Source: Rhodospirillaceae bacterium UBA3470
GTDB taxonomy: Bacteria; Pseudomonadota; Alphaproteobacteria; Rhodospirillales; Casp-alpha2
Assembly (NCBI GenBank): GCA_002378125.1
Contig: DFRF01000195.1
Location: 1-6,677, forward strand
Reading direction: 5' to 3'
DNA: 6,677 bases
The notes under the pieces were generated by a model, which was not told the DNA's origin, made no database searches, and worked only from the letters and a program-made list of their open reading frames with translations. This document shows, piece after piece, positions 1-5,851 of this stretch. The stretch's first letter is position 1. The number at the start of each line of letters is the position of its first letter. The translations under genes were made by a program, and so were the position numbers.

Positions 1-15
1 CGTCCCGCCAAATAG
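1..15 (+). CDS. possible last codons of an upstream gene (partial)
   Basis: In the first forward frame the window opens with Arg-Pro-Ala-Lys and then a TAG stop. The other two forward frames run on through the hairpin at 31-55 without a stop. A stop 15 bases before a strong terminator-like hairpin is where a gene end is expected. In liv-type operons the periplasmic binding protein gene often sits just upstream of the permease, so this could be its C-terminus. Four residues cannot identify it; this is positional inference only. Confidence 0.25.
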   Translation, partial: RPAK

Positions 16-30
16 CCTGCCTGAACCCGG

Positions 31-70
31 CGGGGCGCGCCACAAACGCGCCCCGTCCCCTTTTCCCTCT
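31..70 (+). terminator. GC-rich hairpin with pyrimidine tail, terminator or attenuator
   Basis: CGGGGCGCG at 31-39 is perfectly complementary to CGCGCCCCG at 47-55, with a 7-base loop (ccacaaa). The stem is followed by a C/T-rich stretch with TTTT at 61-64. It lies 43 bases before the fused permease start. It looks like a rho-independent terminator for an upstream gene, or a partial one that lets some transcription through into the liv-type operon, as is common after an abundant binding-protein gene. The tail is interrupted by C, so efficiency is uncertain. Confidence 0.6.
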
Positions 71-98
71 CTCGACTAGACCGGGCTGAACTGTCGCC

Positions 99-1961
99 AT
101 GGCCTTCTATTTCGCGCAATTGCTGACCGGCATGGCGAACGCTTCTGCCCTGTTTCTGGTGGCGTCGGGGTTATCCATCATCTTCGGGGTCACCCGGGTT
201 GTGAACTTCTCGCACGGGTCGCTTTACATGCTGGGCGCCTACATTGCCTACTCGTCGATGACCGTTTTGCCGGGCATCATCGGGTTCTGGGCGTCGATCC
301 TGGTAGCCGGGCTGGCGGTGGGCTTAATTGGCATAATCATCGAGGTCTGCGTCCTGAAGCCCATCTACAGGGCACCAGAATTATTCCAACTGGTCGCCAC
401 CTTCGGCGTGATCCTGGTGATCCAGGACATGGCGCTCTTTGTCTGGGGTCCCGAAGATCTGTTTGGTCAGCGCGCGCCGGGTTTCGAGGGCGTCGTCGAG
501 ATCTTTGGTGAACGGGTCCCCTCCTATGACCTGGTTCTTATTGTTCTCGCCGTGTTCGTGCTAATCGGGCTGTGGTACCTGTTTACCAAGACCCGCGTCG
601 GTATACTGGTCCGCGCCGCGACGCAAGACCGCGAGATGGTCTCAGCCCTGGGCGTCAATCAATCGGTTTTGTTCTCCGGCGTGTTCTTCCTAGGCGCCTT
701 CCTGGCCGGCATTGGCGGCGCCGCTCAGTTGCCCAAGGGCAGCGCCAACCTTCTCATGGATTTTGGCATCCTGGCGCCGATCTTCGTTGTTGTGGTGACC
801 GGCGGCATGGGATCCATCTGGGGCGCCTTCGTAGCGGCCATGCTGATTTCCGTATTGCAGGTCTACGGTATACGTTTCCTGCCCAATTCAACCTTGGTAC
901 TCATGTTCATCGTCATGGCCGTGGTCCTGGTGACCCGGCCCTGGGGCCTTTTCGGCAAGCCAGAGGCCGCTGGTGACCACGGCTCTCAGGGACCGCCACC
1001 GAAGCCCTTCCGCCAACTCGATTCAAGCGGCCGGATCATCGTCGCGGTGATCATCGCGGCCCTGGCTCTGGTGCCACTTTTAGGCGTCAATTTTCTTTCA
1101 GTCTTGTTTGCCGATATCATCATATTCTGCCTGTTCGCTGCCAGCCTGCATTACATCCTGGGCGTCGGTGGCCTCGTCTCCTTCGGCCACGCGGCCTTCT
1201 ACGGCGGTGGCGCCTACGTGGCCGCCCTTTTCGTCCAGTACGCGGGCACGCCCATGGAACTGGCGCTGATGCTGGCGCCCTTGGGTGCGGGTTTCGCCGC
1301 ACTAATTATCGGCTGGTTCTGCGTCCGCCTCACGGGCGTCTACTTCGCCATGCTGACCCTGGCATGCGCACAGGTGCTCTGGTCCATAGTCTTCCAATGG
1401 GACGAGGTCACCGGCGGCGACGACGGCATGCTCAGCATCTGGCCCTCCACCTGGGCCAGCGAGCCCGGCGTCTATTACTACCTAGTTCTAGTCCTCGGCG
1501 TCGGCGGTGTCCTAGTGCTCCGCGCCATGGCGCACACGCCCTTCGGCTACGCCCTTCGCGGGACCCGGGATTCGGCACTGCGCACGGAAGCCATCGGCAT
1601 GAACGTCAAGCTGATCCAGTGGATGGCCTTCGTCTTCGCTGGCGCCATGGCCGGCCTGGCCGGCGGCCTGTTCGTCTTTGCAAAGGGCAGTGTGTTCCCG
1701 ACCGAGATGGAGATCGCGACCTCTTTCGACGCGCTGATCATGGTCTTCCTGGGCGGCGTGCAATCGCTCACCGGGCCCATAGCCGGGGCCAGCGTTTTCA
1801 CCCTACTTCAGGACTGGTTGTCGCGGTTCGAATACTGGCGCCTGTTGCTGGGCCTGTTGATCATTTTCATCGCAATCCTGCTGCCGGGCGGTCTGGCCGG
1901 AGCCGTCGGTCAGGTGAAGGCCCTGATTGACCGCGCGCCCAAGGACGAGGCCGCGCCATGA
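99..1961 (+). CDS. fused LivH-LivM branched-chain-type ABC permease
   Basis: Inner-membrane permease of a HAAT-family (branched-chain amino acid type) ABC importer, 620 residues, with both permease halves in one chain. Residues 1 to about 285 are LivH-like: GLSIIFGVTRVVNFSHG at 24-40 and a cytoplasmic coupling loop at about 168-187 (RAATQDREMVSALGVN). Residues about 313-605 are LivM-like: VGGLVSFGHAAFYGGGAY at 356-373 and a second coupling loop at about 483-502 (RGTRDSALRTEAIGMN). A polar Gly/Pro-rich linker at about 286-312 joins them. E. coli LivH and LivM are separate proteins, so this is a fusion, a form also known in other proteobacteria. ATG 99 fits the family N-terminus. An in-frame TGA at 87-89 rules out a longer form, and no clear Shine-Dalgarno precedes it. 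The stop overlaps livG (ATGA). The substrate could be branched-chain or other amino acids, amides or related solutes; the permease does not decide this. Confidence 0.93.
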   Translation: MAFYFAQLLTGMANASALFLVASGLSIIFGVTRVVNFSHGSLYMLGAYIAYSSMTVLPGIIGFWASILVAGLAVGLIGIIIEVCVLKPIYRAPELFQLVATFGVILVIQDMALFVWGPEDLFGQRAPGFEGVVEIFGERVPSYDLVLIVLAVFVLIGLWYLFTKTRVGILVRAATQDREMVSALGVNQSVLFSGVFFLGAFLAGIGGAAQLPKGSANLLMDFGILAPIFVVVVTGGMGSIWGAFVAAMLISVLQVYGIRFLPNSTLVLMFIVMAVVLVTRPWGLFGKPEAAGDHGSQGPPPKPFRQLDSSGRIIVAVIIAALALVPLLGVNFLSVLFADIIIFCLFAASLHYILGVGGLVSFGHAAFYGGGAYVAALFVQYAGTPMELALMLAPLGAGFAALIIGWFCVRLTGVYFAMLTLACAQVLWSIVFQWDEVTGGDDGMLSIWPSTWASEPGVYYYLVLVLGVGGVLVLRAMAHTPFGYALRGTRDSALRTEAIGMNVKLIQWMAFVFAGAMAGLAGGLFVFAKGSVFPTEMEIATSFDALIMVFLGGVQSLTGPIAGASVFTLLQDWLSRFEYWRLLLGLLIIFIAILLPGGLAGAVGQVKALIDRAPKDEAAP

Positions 1962-2728
1962 GTTTCCTGACCGTTCAGAACCTGTACAAGTCCTTCGGCG
2001 GCAACCGTGCCGTCGACGATGTTTCCTTCGCCCTGGCGAAGGGCGAACTGCTGGCCCTGATCGGCCCGAACGGGGCGGGGAAATCAACCTGCTTCAATAT
2101 GCTCTACGGTATACTGGCCCCCGATAAGGGCTCTGTCTGCCTGGACGGCCGCGAGTTGATCGGCATGAAGCCCCGAGATATATGGCGCCTAGGTGTCGGC
2201 CGGACCTTCCAGATCACCGCCGTCTACGCTTCCATGTCGGTGGTAGAGAACGTGCAGATGGCCCTGATCTCTCATCACCGGAAGACATTTTCCGCCTTCA
2301 CCCGGGCGGCCAGGCTCTACCGGGACGACGCCATGGCGCTCCTGGACCTAATTGGTATGAAGGATCAGGCTGACCGGGCCGCCAACATCCTCGCCTACGG
2401 GGATTTGAAGCGCCTGGAGCTGGCTGTCGCCATGGCCCACGACCCGGCGCTCCTGCTCATGGACGAACCCACCGCCGGCATGGCGCCGGGCGAACGCCGC
2501 GCGCTCATGAAGCTGACCGCCGACATTGTCGCCGAGCGCGGCGTCAGCGTTTTGTTCACGGAACACGACATGGACGTGGTGTTTGAGAACGCACATCGCG
2601 TTCTTGTCCTCAATCGGGGCCAGTTGCTGGCCGAGGGCTCCGTCGACGACGTCCGGGCCAACCCGGCTGTCCAGGAAGTCTACCTGGGCGGCGGCACGAC
2701 CTTCGGCGGAGGCGGCGATCATGCTTGA
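1958..2728 (+). CDS. livG: LivG-type ABC transporter ATPase
   Basis: Cytoplasmic ATPase, 256 residues, partner of LivF in powering the fused permease. Walker A GPNGAGKST is at 36-44, the Q-loop Gln at 85 (GRTFQ), Walker B LLLMDE at about 165-170 with catalytic Glu170, and the switch His at 203 (TEHD). The LivG-type signature is LAYGDLKRLELA at 145-156. LivG proteins usually have Gln after YGD or YGQ (YGDQRR, YGQQRR); here that residue is Leu150, a mild departure. The length is normal for the family (about 255). The C-terminus ends in a Gly-rich tail after VYLGGG. The start overlaps the permease stop by 4 bases, which implies translational coupling, and its own stop overlaps livF by 8 bases. 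LivG is clear by type; the transported solute is unknown. Confidence 0.93.
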   Translation: MSFLTVQNLYKSFGGNRAVDDVSFALAKGELLALIGPNGAGKSTCFNMLYGILAPDKGSVCLDGRELIGMKPRDIWRLGVGRTFQITAVYASMSVVENVQMALISHHRKTFSAFTRAARLYRDDAMALLDLIGMKDQADRAANILAYGDLKRLELAVAMAHDPALLLMDEPTAGMAPGERRALMKLTADIVAERGVSVLFTEHDMDVVFENAHRVLVLNRGQLLAEGSVDDVRANPAVQEVYLGGGTTFGGGGDHA

Positions 2729-3422
2729 GATCAGTAATATCCATACCTTCTATGGCGGCGCCCATATACTGCACGGCGTGTCACTCCGCGTCGAAGCCGG
2801 TGAAGTCGTCAGCCTCCTAGGCCGCAACGGCGCCGGCAAGACGACGACCATCAAAAGCGCCATTGGCCTGGTCCGCCCCCGCGACGGCCGCATAACCTTC
2901 GACGGCACGGAAACCACCTCCTGGGCCTCGCACCGCATCTGTCATCTCGGCCTCGGTTACGTACCAGAGGAACGGCGCATCTTCTCCGACCTCACGGTGA
3001 TGGAGAACCTAGAGGTTGGTCGCCGCCCAGCCCGGGACGGCATCCCCGCCTGGACGACAGACACCCTGTTCGAGCTGTTCCCCAACCTGGCGGAACGTCG
3101 TTACAACCTGGGTGGCCACTTGTCTGGCGGCGAACAGCAGATGCTAACCATAGCACGGACCCTCATGGGCAACCCGAAACTGATCTTGCTCGATGAACCG
3201 TCGGAGGGGATTGCGCCGGTGATAATCGAGAAAATGGCCGAGGTCATTGCCGAGTTCAAAGCCGCCGGCCTCACGGTCCTGCTGTCCGAACAGAACCTGC
3301 ATTTTGCCAAGCTTGTGTCGGACAAGGCCTACATTATTGAGTCTGGAGAAATGCGCTACGAAGGCACCATCGCCGAATTGGAAGCCAATGCCGAGGTCCG
3401 GGAGAAATATTTAGCGGTTTAA
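2721..3422 (+). CDS. livF: LivF-type ABC transporter ATPase
   Basis: Second cytoplasmic ATPase of the liv-type importer, 233 residues, a typical LivF length. Walker A GRNGAGKTT is at 34-42, the signature LSGGEQQ at 134-140, and Walker B LILLDEP at 154-160 with catalytic Glu159. As usual for LivF, the Q-loop position reads VPEER (Glu83 for Gln) and the switch His is replaced by Gln191 (SEQN). These are family traits rather than defects. ATG 2721 is chosen because GGAGG at 2708-2712 lies 8 bases upstream and MLEISNIHTFYGG matches LivF N-termini. The same frame is open upstream to an ATG at 2526, but that part is the shadow of livG. It is the last gene of the GC-rich operon; base composition drops just after its TAA. 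Confidence 0.94.
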   Translation: MLEISNIHTFYGGAHILHGVSLRVEAGEVVSLLGRNGAGKTTTIKSAIGLVRPRDGRITFDGTETTSWASHRICHLGLGYVPEERRIFSDLTVMENLEVGRRPARDGIPAWTTDTLFELFPNLAERRYNLGGHLSGGEQQMLTIARTLMGNPKLILLDEPSEGIAPVIIEKMAEVIAEFKAAGLTVLLSEQNLHFAKLVSDKAYIIESGEMRYEGTIAELEANAEVREKYLAV

Positions 3423-3453
3423 ATATAAGCTCCCTAGACTGACACCCCAGCAG

Positions 3454-3475
3454 CTAGCTATTCTTATAGAGCTAG
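3454..3475 (+). terminator. weak stem-loop after livF
   Basis: CTAGCT at 3454-3459 pairs with AGCTAG at 3470-3475 around a 10-base loop. CCC at 3446-3448 and GGG at 3478-3480 could extend it beyond a small internal loop. It starts about 30 bases after the livF stop, where an operon end is expected. No T run follows on the + strand (the next bases are CATAAAAAAATTT), so it is not a textbook intrinsic terminator. It may only protect the 3' end of the mRNA. Confidence 0.3.
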
Positions 3476-3605
3476 AAGGGCATAAAAAAATTTCGACGAT
3501 CTTTACGCGGTGCTTAAAATCTATACATGTCCGCACGCTAGATCGAAACCGATATGAATGGGCGTTAAATGAGTACTCTTTTTAAAATGTGTAATCATGC
3601 CCTGT

Positions 3606-3609
3606 GAGG
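3606..3609 (+). promoter_or_regulatory. ribosome binding site deciding the arsC start
   Basis: GAGG lies 11 bases before ATG 3621. No purine-rich site precedes the alternative in-frame ATG at 3597. Together with the family N-terminus this favours the shorter protein. Confidence 0.5.
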
Positions 3610-3620
3610 TTGAAACGGCC

Positions 3621-3983
3621 ATGGCCATTGTTGTTTATCACAATCCAGAATGTGGAACCTCGAGAAACGTTGTCGATACGATCCGCGCATCTGGCGTGGA
3701 GCCGATTATAATCGAATATCTAAAAACCGGGTGGACAAGACCTCAGTTGCTGGGTCTTTTTGCTGCTGCTGGTATCACGCCCCGCGGAGCCCTCCGAACC
3801 AATAAATCTCCGGCGGAGGAACTTGGTTTAACAAATCCCAAGGTCGATGATGAAAGCCTGTTGGATGCGATGGTTGCAAACCCAATACTCGTCAACCGAC
3901 CAATCGTATGCTCGCCTAGAGGCGTACGTTTGTGCCGACCATCAGAGACCGTGATGGACATACTCGAACCCCTAGGAAATTAA
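3621..3983 (+). CDS. arsC: ArsC family arsenate reductase, glutaredoxin type
   Basis: Small cytoplasmic thioredoxin-fold enzyme, 120 residues, expected to reduce arsenate to arsenite with glutathione and glutaredoxin. The start IVVYHNPECGTSRN closely parallels E. coli ArsC. The catalytic Cys is Cys11, and the three arginines that line the E. coli oxyanion site (R60, R94, R107) correspond to Arg59, Arg93 (VNRPIV) and Arg106 (RLCRPSE). All key residues are therefore present. It is about 20 residues shorter than E. coli ArsC at the C-terminus, ending soon after the VMDIL segment, which is common among short family members. No arsR, arsB or acr3 lies beside it; its neighbours are two transporter operons, so a role in an ars operon is not supported by context. 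Composition is intermediate (about 50 % GC in one line counted). The start is ATG 3621 rather than 3597. Confidence 0.88.
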   Translation: MAIVVYHNPECGTSRNVVDTIRASGVEPIIIEYLKTGWTRPQLLGLFAAAGITPRGALRTNKSPAEELGLTNPKVDDESLLDAMVANPILVNRPIVCSPRGVRLCRPSETVMDILEPLGN

Positions 3984-4130
3984 CCATTGACCGCTATCCG
4001 TTTCGATCATGATGTTTGGAATGCCCAATGGGATCACTGATCATAAAATAATTATAGCTTGTTTTAAAAACGCGGTTAATCTGTGCGGGGTTGAATGCTT
4101 CGTTTAAATATTTCAGTCAGTTGAAAAGTC

Positions 4131-4805
4131 TTGTTTGAATTTCGTTTCTTCGAAATTTATCGCTCGGAAGAATACCTCTCATTACTTCTCGACGGTATTC
4201 TGGTGACAAGCTCTCTAACAATAGCTTCGAGCATAGCAGCGTTCTTTATAGCAATTTTAATTGCTGTCGTTCGCTTTTGGCAGATAGCCGTTTTAGCACA
4301 ACTTTTCACCTCTTATGTTGAGTTTATCAGGAATACCCCTTTAATAGTTCAACTGTTTTTTTTCGCATTCGGTCTTCCTGCACTGTTTTCGTACGTATGG
4401 CCATTCTGGTGTCACGCTCTACTAGCCCTAACGGTCAATTTTTCCGGCTATTTCTCGGCAATACTATACAGTGGCTTTTTGAAGACACCGCATGGCCAGA
4501 TTGAGGCTGCGAAATCCATTGGTTTGCGAAAATGGATTATTTTTAGGAAAGTAATTTTACCTCAAACGCTACGATCTATGTATCCATCATTATGCAGTCA
4601 ATTTATCTTTGTTTTTTTAACGACTGGAGTCATTTCAGAAATAGGCGTGGTAGATCTAACTCATTCAGGATTATATATAGATAGTCGGACGTTCCGGTCT
4701 TTTGAGGTATTCATTGTACTTACCGTATTATATGTGTTGATAGCGCTTTTATTTAGAGCCGTTCTGCATTTAATATTTTCAAAAAAGTTGAATTTAGGAA
4801 ATTAA
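4131..4805 (+). CDS. polar amino acid ABC transporter permease (HisM/GltJ type), first subunit
   Basis: Inner-membrane permease of 224 residues, the usual size for the HisMQ/GltJK group (polar amino acid uptake, PAAT family). Evidence is the N-terminal block YVEFIRNTPLIVQLFFFAFGLP at about 62-83 and the cytoplasmic EAA loop at 125-144: E125-A-A, Gly131, then V-I-L-P at 141-144. At least four long hydrophobic stretches are visible (about 22-48, 71-90, 95-115, 191-217). The start is TTG 4131: an in-frame TGA at 4122-4124 rules out anything longer, the next ATG lies deep in the protein, and no good Shine-Dalgarno is visible. The segment usually rich in KNTSL reads FVFLTTGVISEIG (about 160-172), a departure from the family. 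It abuts the next permease and should pair with it as a heterodimer. Low GC, unlike the liv-type operon. Confidence 0.88.
   Translation: MFEFRFFEIYRSEEYLSLLLDGILVTSSLTIASSIAAFFIAILIAVVRFWQIAVLAQLFTSYVEFIRNTPLIVQLFFFAFGLPALFSYVWPFWCHALLALTVNFSGYFSAILYSGFLKTPHGQIEAAKSIGLRKWIIFRKVILPQTLRSMYPSLCSQFIFVFLTTGVISEIGVVDLTHSGLYIDSRTFRSFEVFIVLTVLYVLIALLFRAVLHLIFSKKLNLGN
4796..4799 (+). promoter_or_regulatory. ribosome binding site of the second permease
   Basis: AGGA lies 6 bases before ATG 4806, inside the last codons of the preceding gene (Gly-Asn-stop). The two genes abut with no spacer, so translation of the second is probably coupled to the first. Confidence 0.6.
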
Positions 4806-5483
4806 ATGCAAGAAATCAGTGCGGCATTATTTGGAAAGCCAGAGGGTATAATTGTTTGGCAACTTATAGCCGCCACTCGGTTTACAATATATCTTTCTCT
4901 TATCGCATTTTTTGGGGGTGGATTTGTTGCCGCGTTTATTTGCTTTGCCCGAATTAGTCCTTCGGGTCTGGCAAAACGCGTCGCTGCCAGTTACATCTGG
5001 ATTTTTCAATCTATTCCTCTTCTGATGATCTTGTTTTTAGCTGGGCTAGGTGTGCCTCGATTTCTTGGAATTAATGTTGACCCGTGGACGGCGGCAGCCC
5101 TCTCACTGACGATTTTTACCTCGGCGTATCTTGCTGAAGTATGGCGCGGAGCGTTTCACGCTGTTCCTTCTGGACAGTGGGAAGGAGGAGCGGCGCTAGG
5201 GCTAGGTTTTATAAAGATATTTTTTATAATCATCCTCCCTCAGGCCTACCGATACGCTCTTGGCCCAACAGTTGGATTTTTAGTACAAATTATTAAAGGT
5301 ACGTCATTGGCTTATATTATTGGTTTTCAAGACCTGATGCTCTTGGGAAAACGTTGGGCAAATTCGCCTATTCCGGGATCAGAGCCCTATTTGATTTTTC
5401 CATTAATGGCACTCATTTATTTCGCCCTTTGTTTTCCATTGTCGAAAATGGCGACGTTTCTTGAGAAAAAACATTCATTGTGA
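4806..5483 (+). CDS. polar amino acid ABC transporter permease (HisQ/GltK type), second subunit
   Basis: Inner-membrane permease of 225 residues, partner of the gene just upstream. Family blocks are IWIFQSIPLLMILFLAGLG at 64-82, SAYLAEVWRGAFHAVPSGQ at 106-124 and KGTSLAYIIG at 164-173. The cytoplasmic coupling loop reads E126-G-G, Gly132, then I-x-L-P at 142-145, so the EAA motif is EGG here, a mild variant. Hydrophobic stretches lie at about 24-48, 66-84, 96-112, 133-147, 155-175 and 195-212. The start ATG 4806 directly follows the TAA of the first permease and has AGGA at 4796-4799. Together they should form the membrane channel that receives an amino-acid-like solute from a periplasmic binding protein, likely the one encoded at 5861-6646. 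The ATPase that would power them is not in the window. Substrate cannot be named. Confidence 0.9.
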   Translation: MQEISAALFGKPEGIIVWQLIAATRFTIYLSLIAFFGGGFVAAFICFARISPSGLAKRVAASYIWIFQSIPLLMILFLAGLGVPRFLGINVDPWTAAALSLTIFTSAYLAEVWRGAFHAVPSGQWEGGAALGLGFIKIFFIIILPQAYRYALGPTVGFLVQIIKGTSLAYIIGFQDLMLLGKRWANSPIPGSEPYLIFPLMALIYFALCFPLSKMATFLEKKHSL

Positions 5484-5493
5484 ACGATGGATG
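5472..5493 (+). other. stem-loop enclosing the stop codon of the second permease
   Basis: CATTCATTG at 5472-5480 can pair along all 9 positions with CGATGGATG at 5485-5493, counting two G-U wobbles, around a TGAA tetraloop. That loop contains the TGA stop of the second permease. A TTTTT run occurs only about 15 bases further on, so it is not a standard intrinsic terminator. It may stabilise the 3' end of the permease mRNA or be fortuitous. Confidence 0.35.
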
Positions 5494-5648
5494 AGGAGCG
5501 ATAACAGATTTTTCAAATAAATTTCCTAATGCATCTATAAATGGCCCGGTACAGTAGAATTTTATTGCATTCCCTGATTAATATTTAGGCAAATAAATTA
5601 GAAAACGATCTTTGGTATCCAAGTTTGAGAAATCTTCGCAATATCCCA

Positions 5649-5670
5649 GTAATATAAAATACTATATTAC
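5649..5670. promoter_or_regulatory. perfect 8-bp inverted repeat, candidate activator site
   Basis: GTAATATA at 5649-5656 and TATATTAC at 5663-5670 are exact reverse complements separated by 6 bases. The centre lies at about -104 relative to the transcription start predicted from the sigma-54-like element, in the range where enhancer-binding activators of RpoN promoters usually sit. It does not match the NtrC consensus (TGCAC and GTGCA half-sites), and the protein that would bind is unknown. AT-rich dyads also arise by chance. Confidence 0.4.
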
Positions 5671-5736
5671 GTCCATAAGCCATTATGATAAAAAGATTTT
5701 TTTTGTTAACGTTAGGTTCTGAGGCTTTTTTGCTGG

Positions 5737-5753
5737 TTGGCACGATATTTGAA
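5737..5753 (+). promoter_or_regulatory. candidate sigma-54 (RpoN) -24/-12 promoter of the binding protein gene
   Basis: TTGGCACGATATTTGAA matches the sigma-54 consensus TGGCACG-N4-TTGC(A/T) at 11 of 12 defined positions, with exactly 10 bases between the -24 GG and the -12 element. The one mismatch is the C of TTGC, which is A here, a position normally well conserved. The predicted start of transcription is about 5764, giving a leader of about 97 bases before ATG 5861. The alternative is a sigma-70 promoter using TTGGCA as -35; its -10 at 17 bases' spacing would be TTAAAC, which is poor. RpoN control would fit nitrogen-regulated uptake. Confidence 0.55.
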
Positions 5754-5756
5754 TTT

Positions 5757-5778
5757 AAGTTAAACCAGTGGTTAACTT
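5757..5778. repeat. inverted repeat at the predicted transcription start
   Basis: AAGTTAA at 5757-5763 is the exact reverse complement of TTAACTT at 5772-5778. CC at 5765-5766 and GG at 5770-5771 can extend the stem across one bulged A. It straddles the start predicted from the sigma-54-like element, so it could be an operator or, if transcribed from further upstream, an RNA hairpin. Confidence 0.4.
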
Positions 5779-5799
5779 TGCTGTTCGGTTTTCAGCAAA
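5777..5799 (+). other. stem-loop in the binding protein leader
   Basis: TTTGCTG at 5777-5783 pairs perfectly with CAGCAAA at 5793-5799 around a 9-base loop. It overlaps the end of the preceding inverted repeat by two bases, so the two structures compete at their boundary. It lies about 62 bases before the start codon. I recognise no riboswitch class. Confidence 0.45.
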
Positions 5800-5800
5800 A

Positions 5801-5815
5801 CTCTCTGTCGGAGAG
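5801..5815 (+). other. small stem-loop in the binding protein leader
   Basis: CTCTC at 5801-5805 pairs with GAGAG at 5811-5815 around TGTCG. Only 5 bp, so it is weak alone, but it is the third consecutive hairpin in the leader. It exposes no obvious ribosome site, since the likely site is at 5852-5855. Confidence 0.3.
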
Positions 5816-5851
5816 AACTATGAACCAATGAGAACGTCAAATGGATAGAAC

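Noticed and set aside
1120..1801. Several open frames on the - strand inside the fused permease gene.
   Set aside because: They lie wholly within a well-supported gene on the + strand, are Arg- or Ala-rich as expected of GC-rich shadows, and show no family motif.
2526..2720. A 65-codon N-terminal extension of LivF in the same frame from ATG 2526.
   Set aside because: It overlaps livG in another frame, shows no ABC motif, and the true start at 2721 has a good ribosome site and the family N-terminus.
3502..3527. Possible sigma-70 promoter for arsC (TTTACG with TATACA, or TAAAAT at 3515-3520).
   Set aside because: The first pair has a 14-base spacer, which is too short, and the second has no acceptable -35 box; nothing convincing.
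3569..3607. A 12-codon open frame just before arsC, possibly a leader peptide.
   Set aside because: No clear ribosome site, no run of regulatory codons and no attenuator hairpin; chance length.
3597..3620. ATG 3597 as the arsC start, adding 8 residues.
   Set aside because: No ribosome site precedes it, and family members begin only a few residues before YHNP.
3984..4130. Promoter or operator for the permease pair in the 147-bp spacer, including GATCA repeated at 4032-4036 and 4039-4043.
   Set aside because: No -35/-10 or -24/-12 pair with correct spacing, and the short repeat is easily explained by chance.
3971..4805. arsC and the first permease both end in Leu-Gly-Asn-stop with nearly the same 12 bases.
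   Set aside because: Too short to indicate duplication, and the proteins are unrelated.
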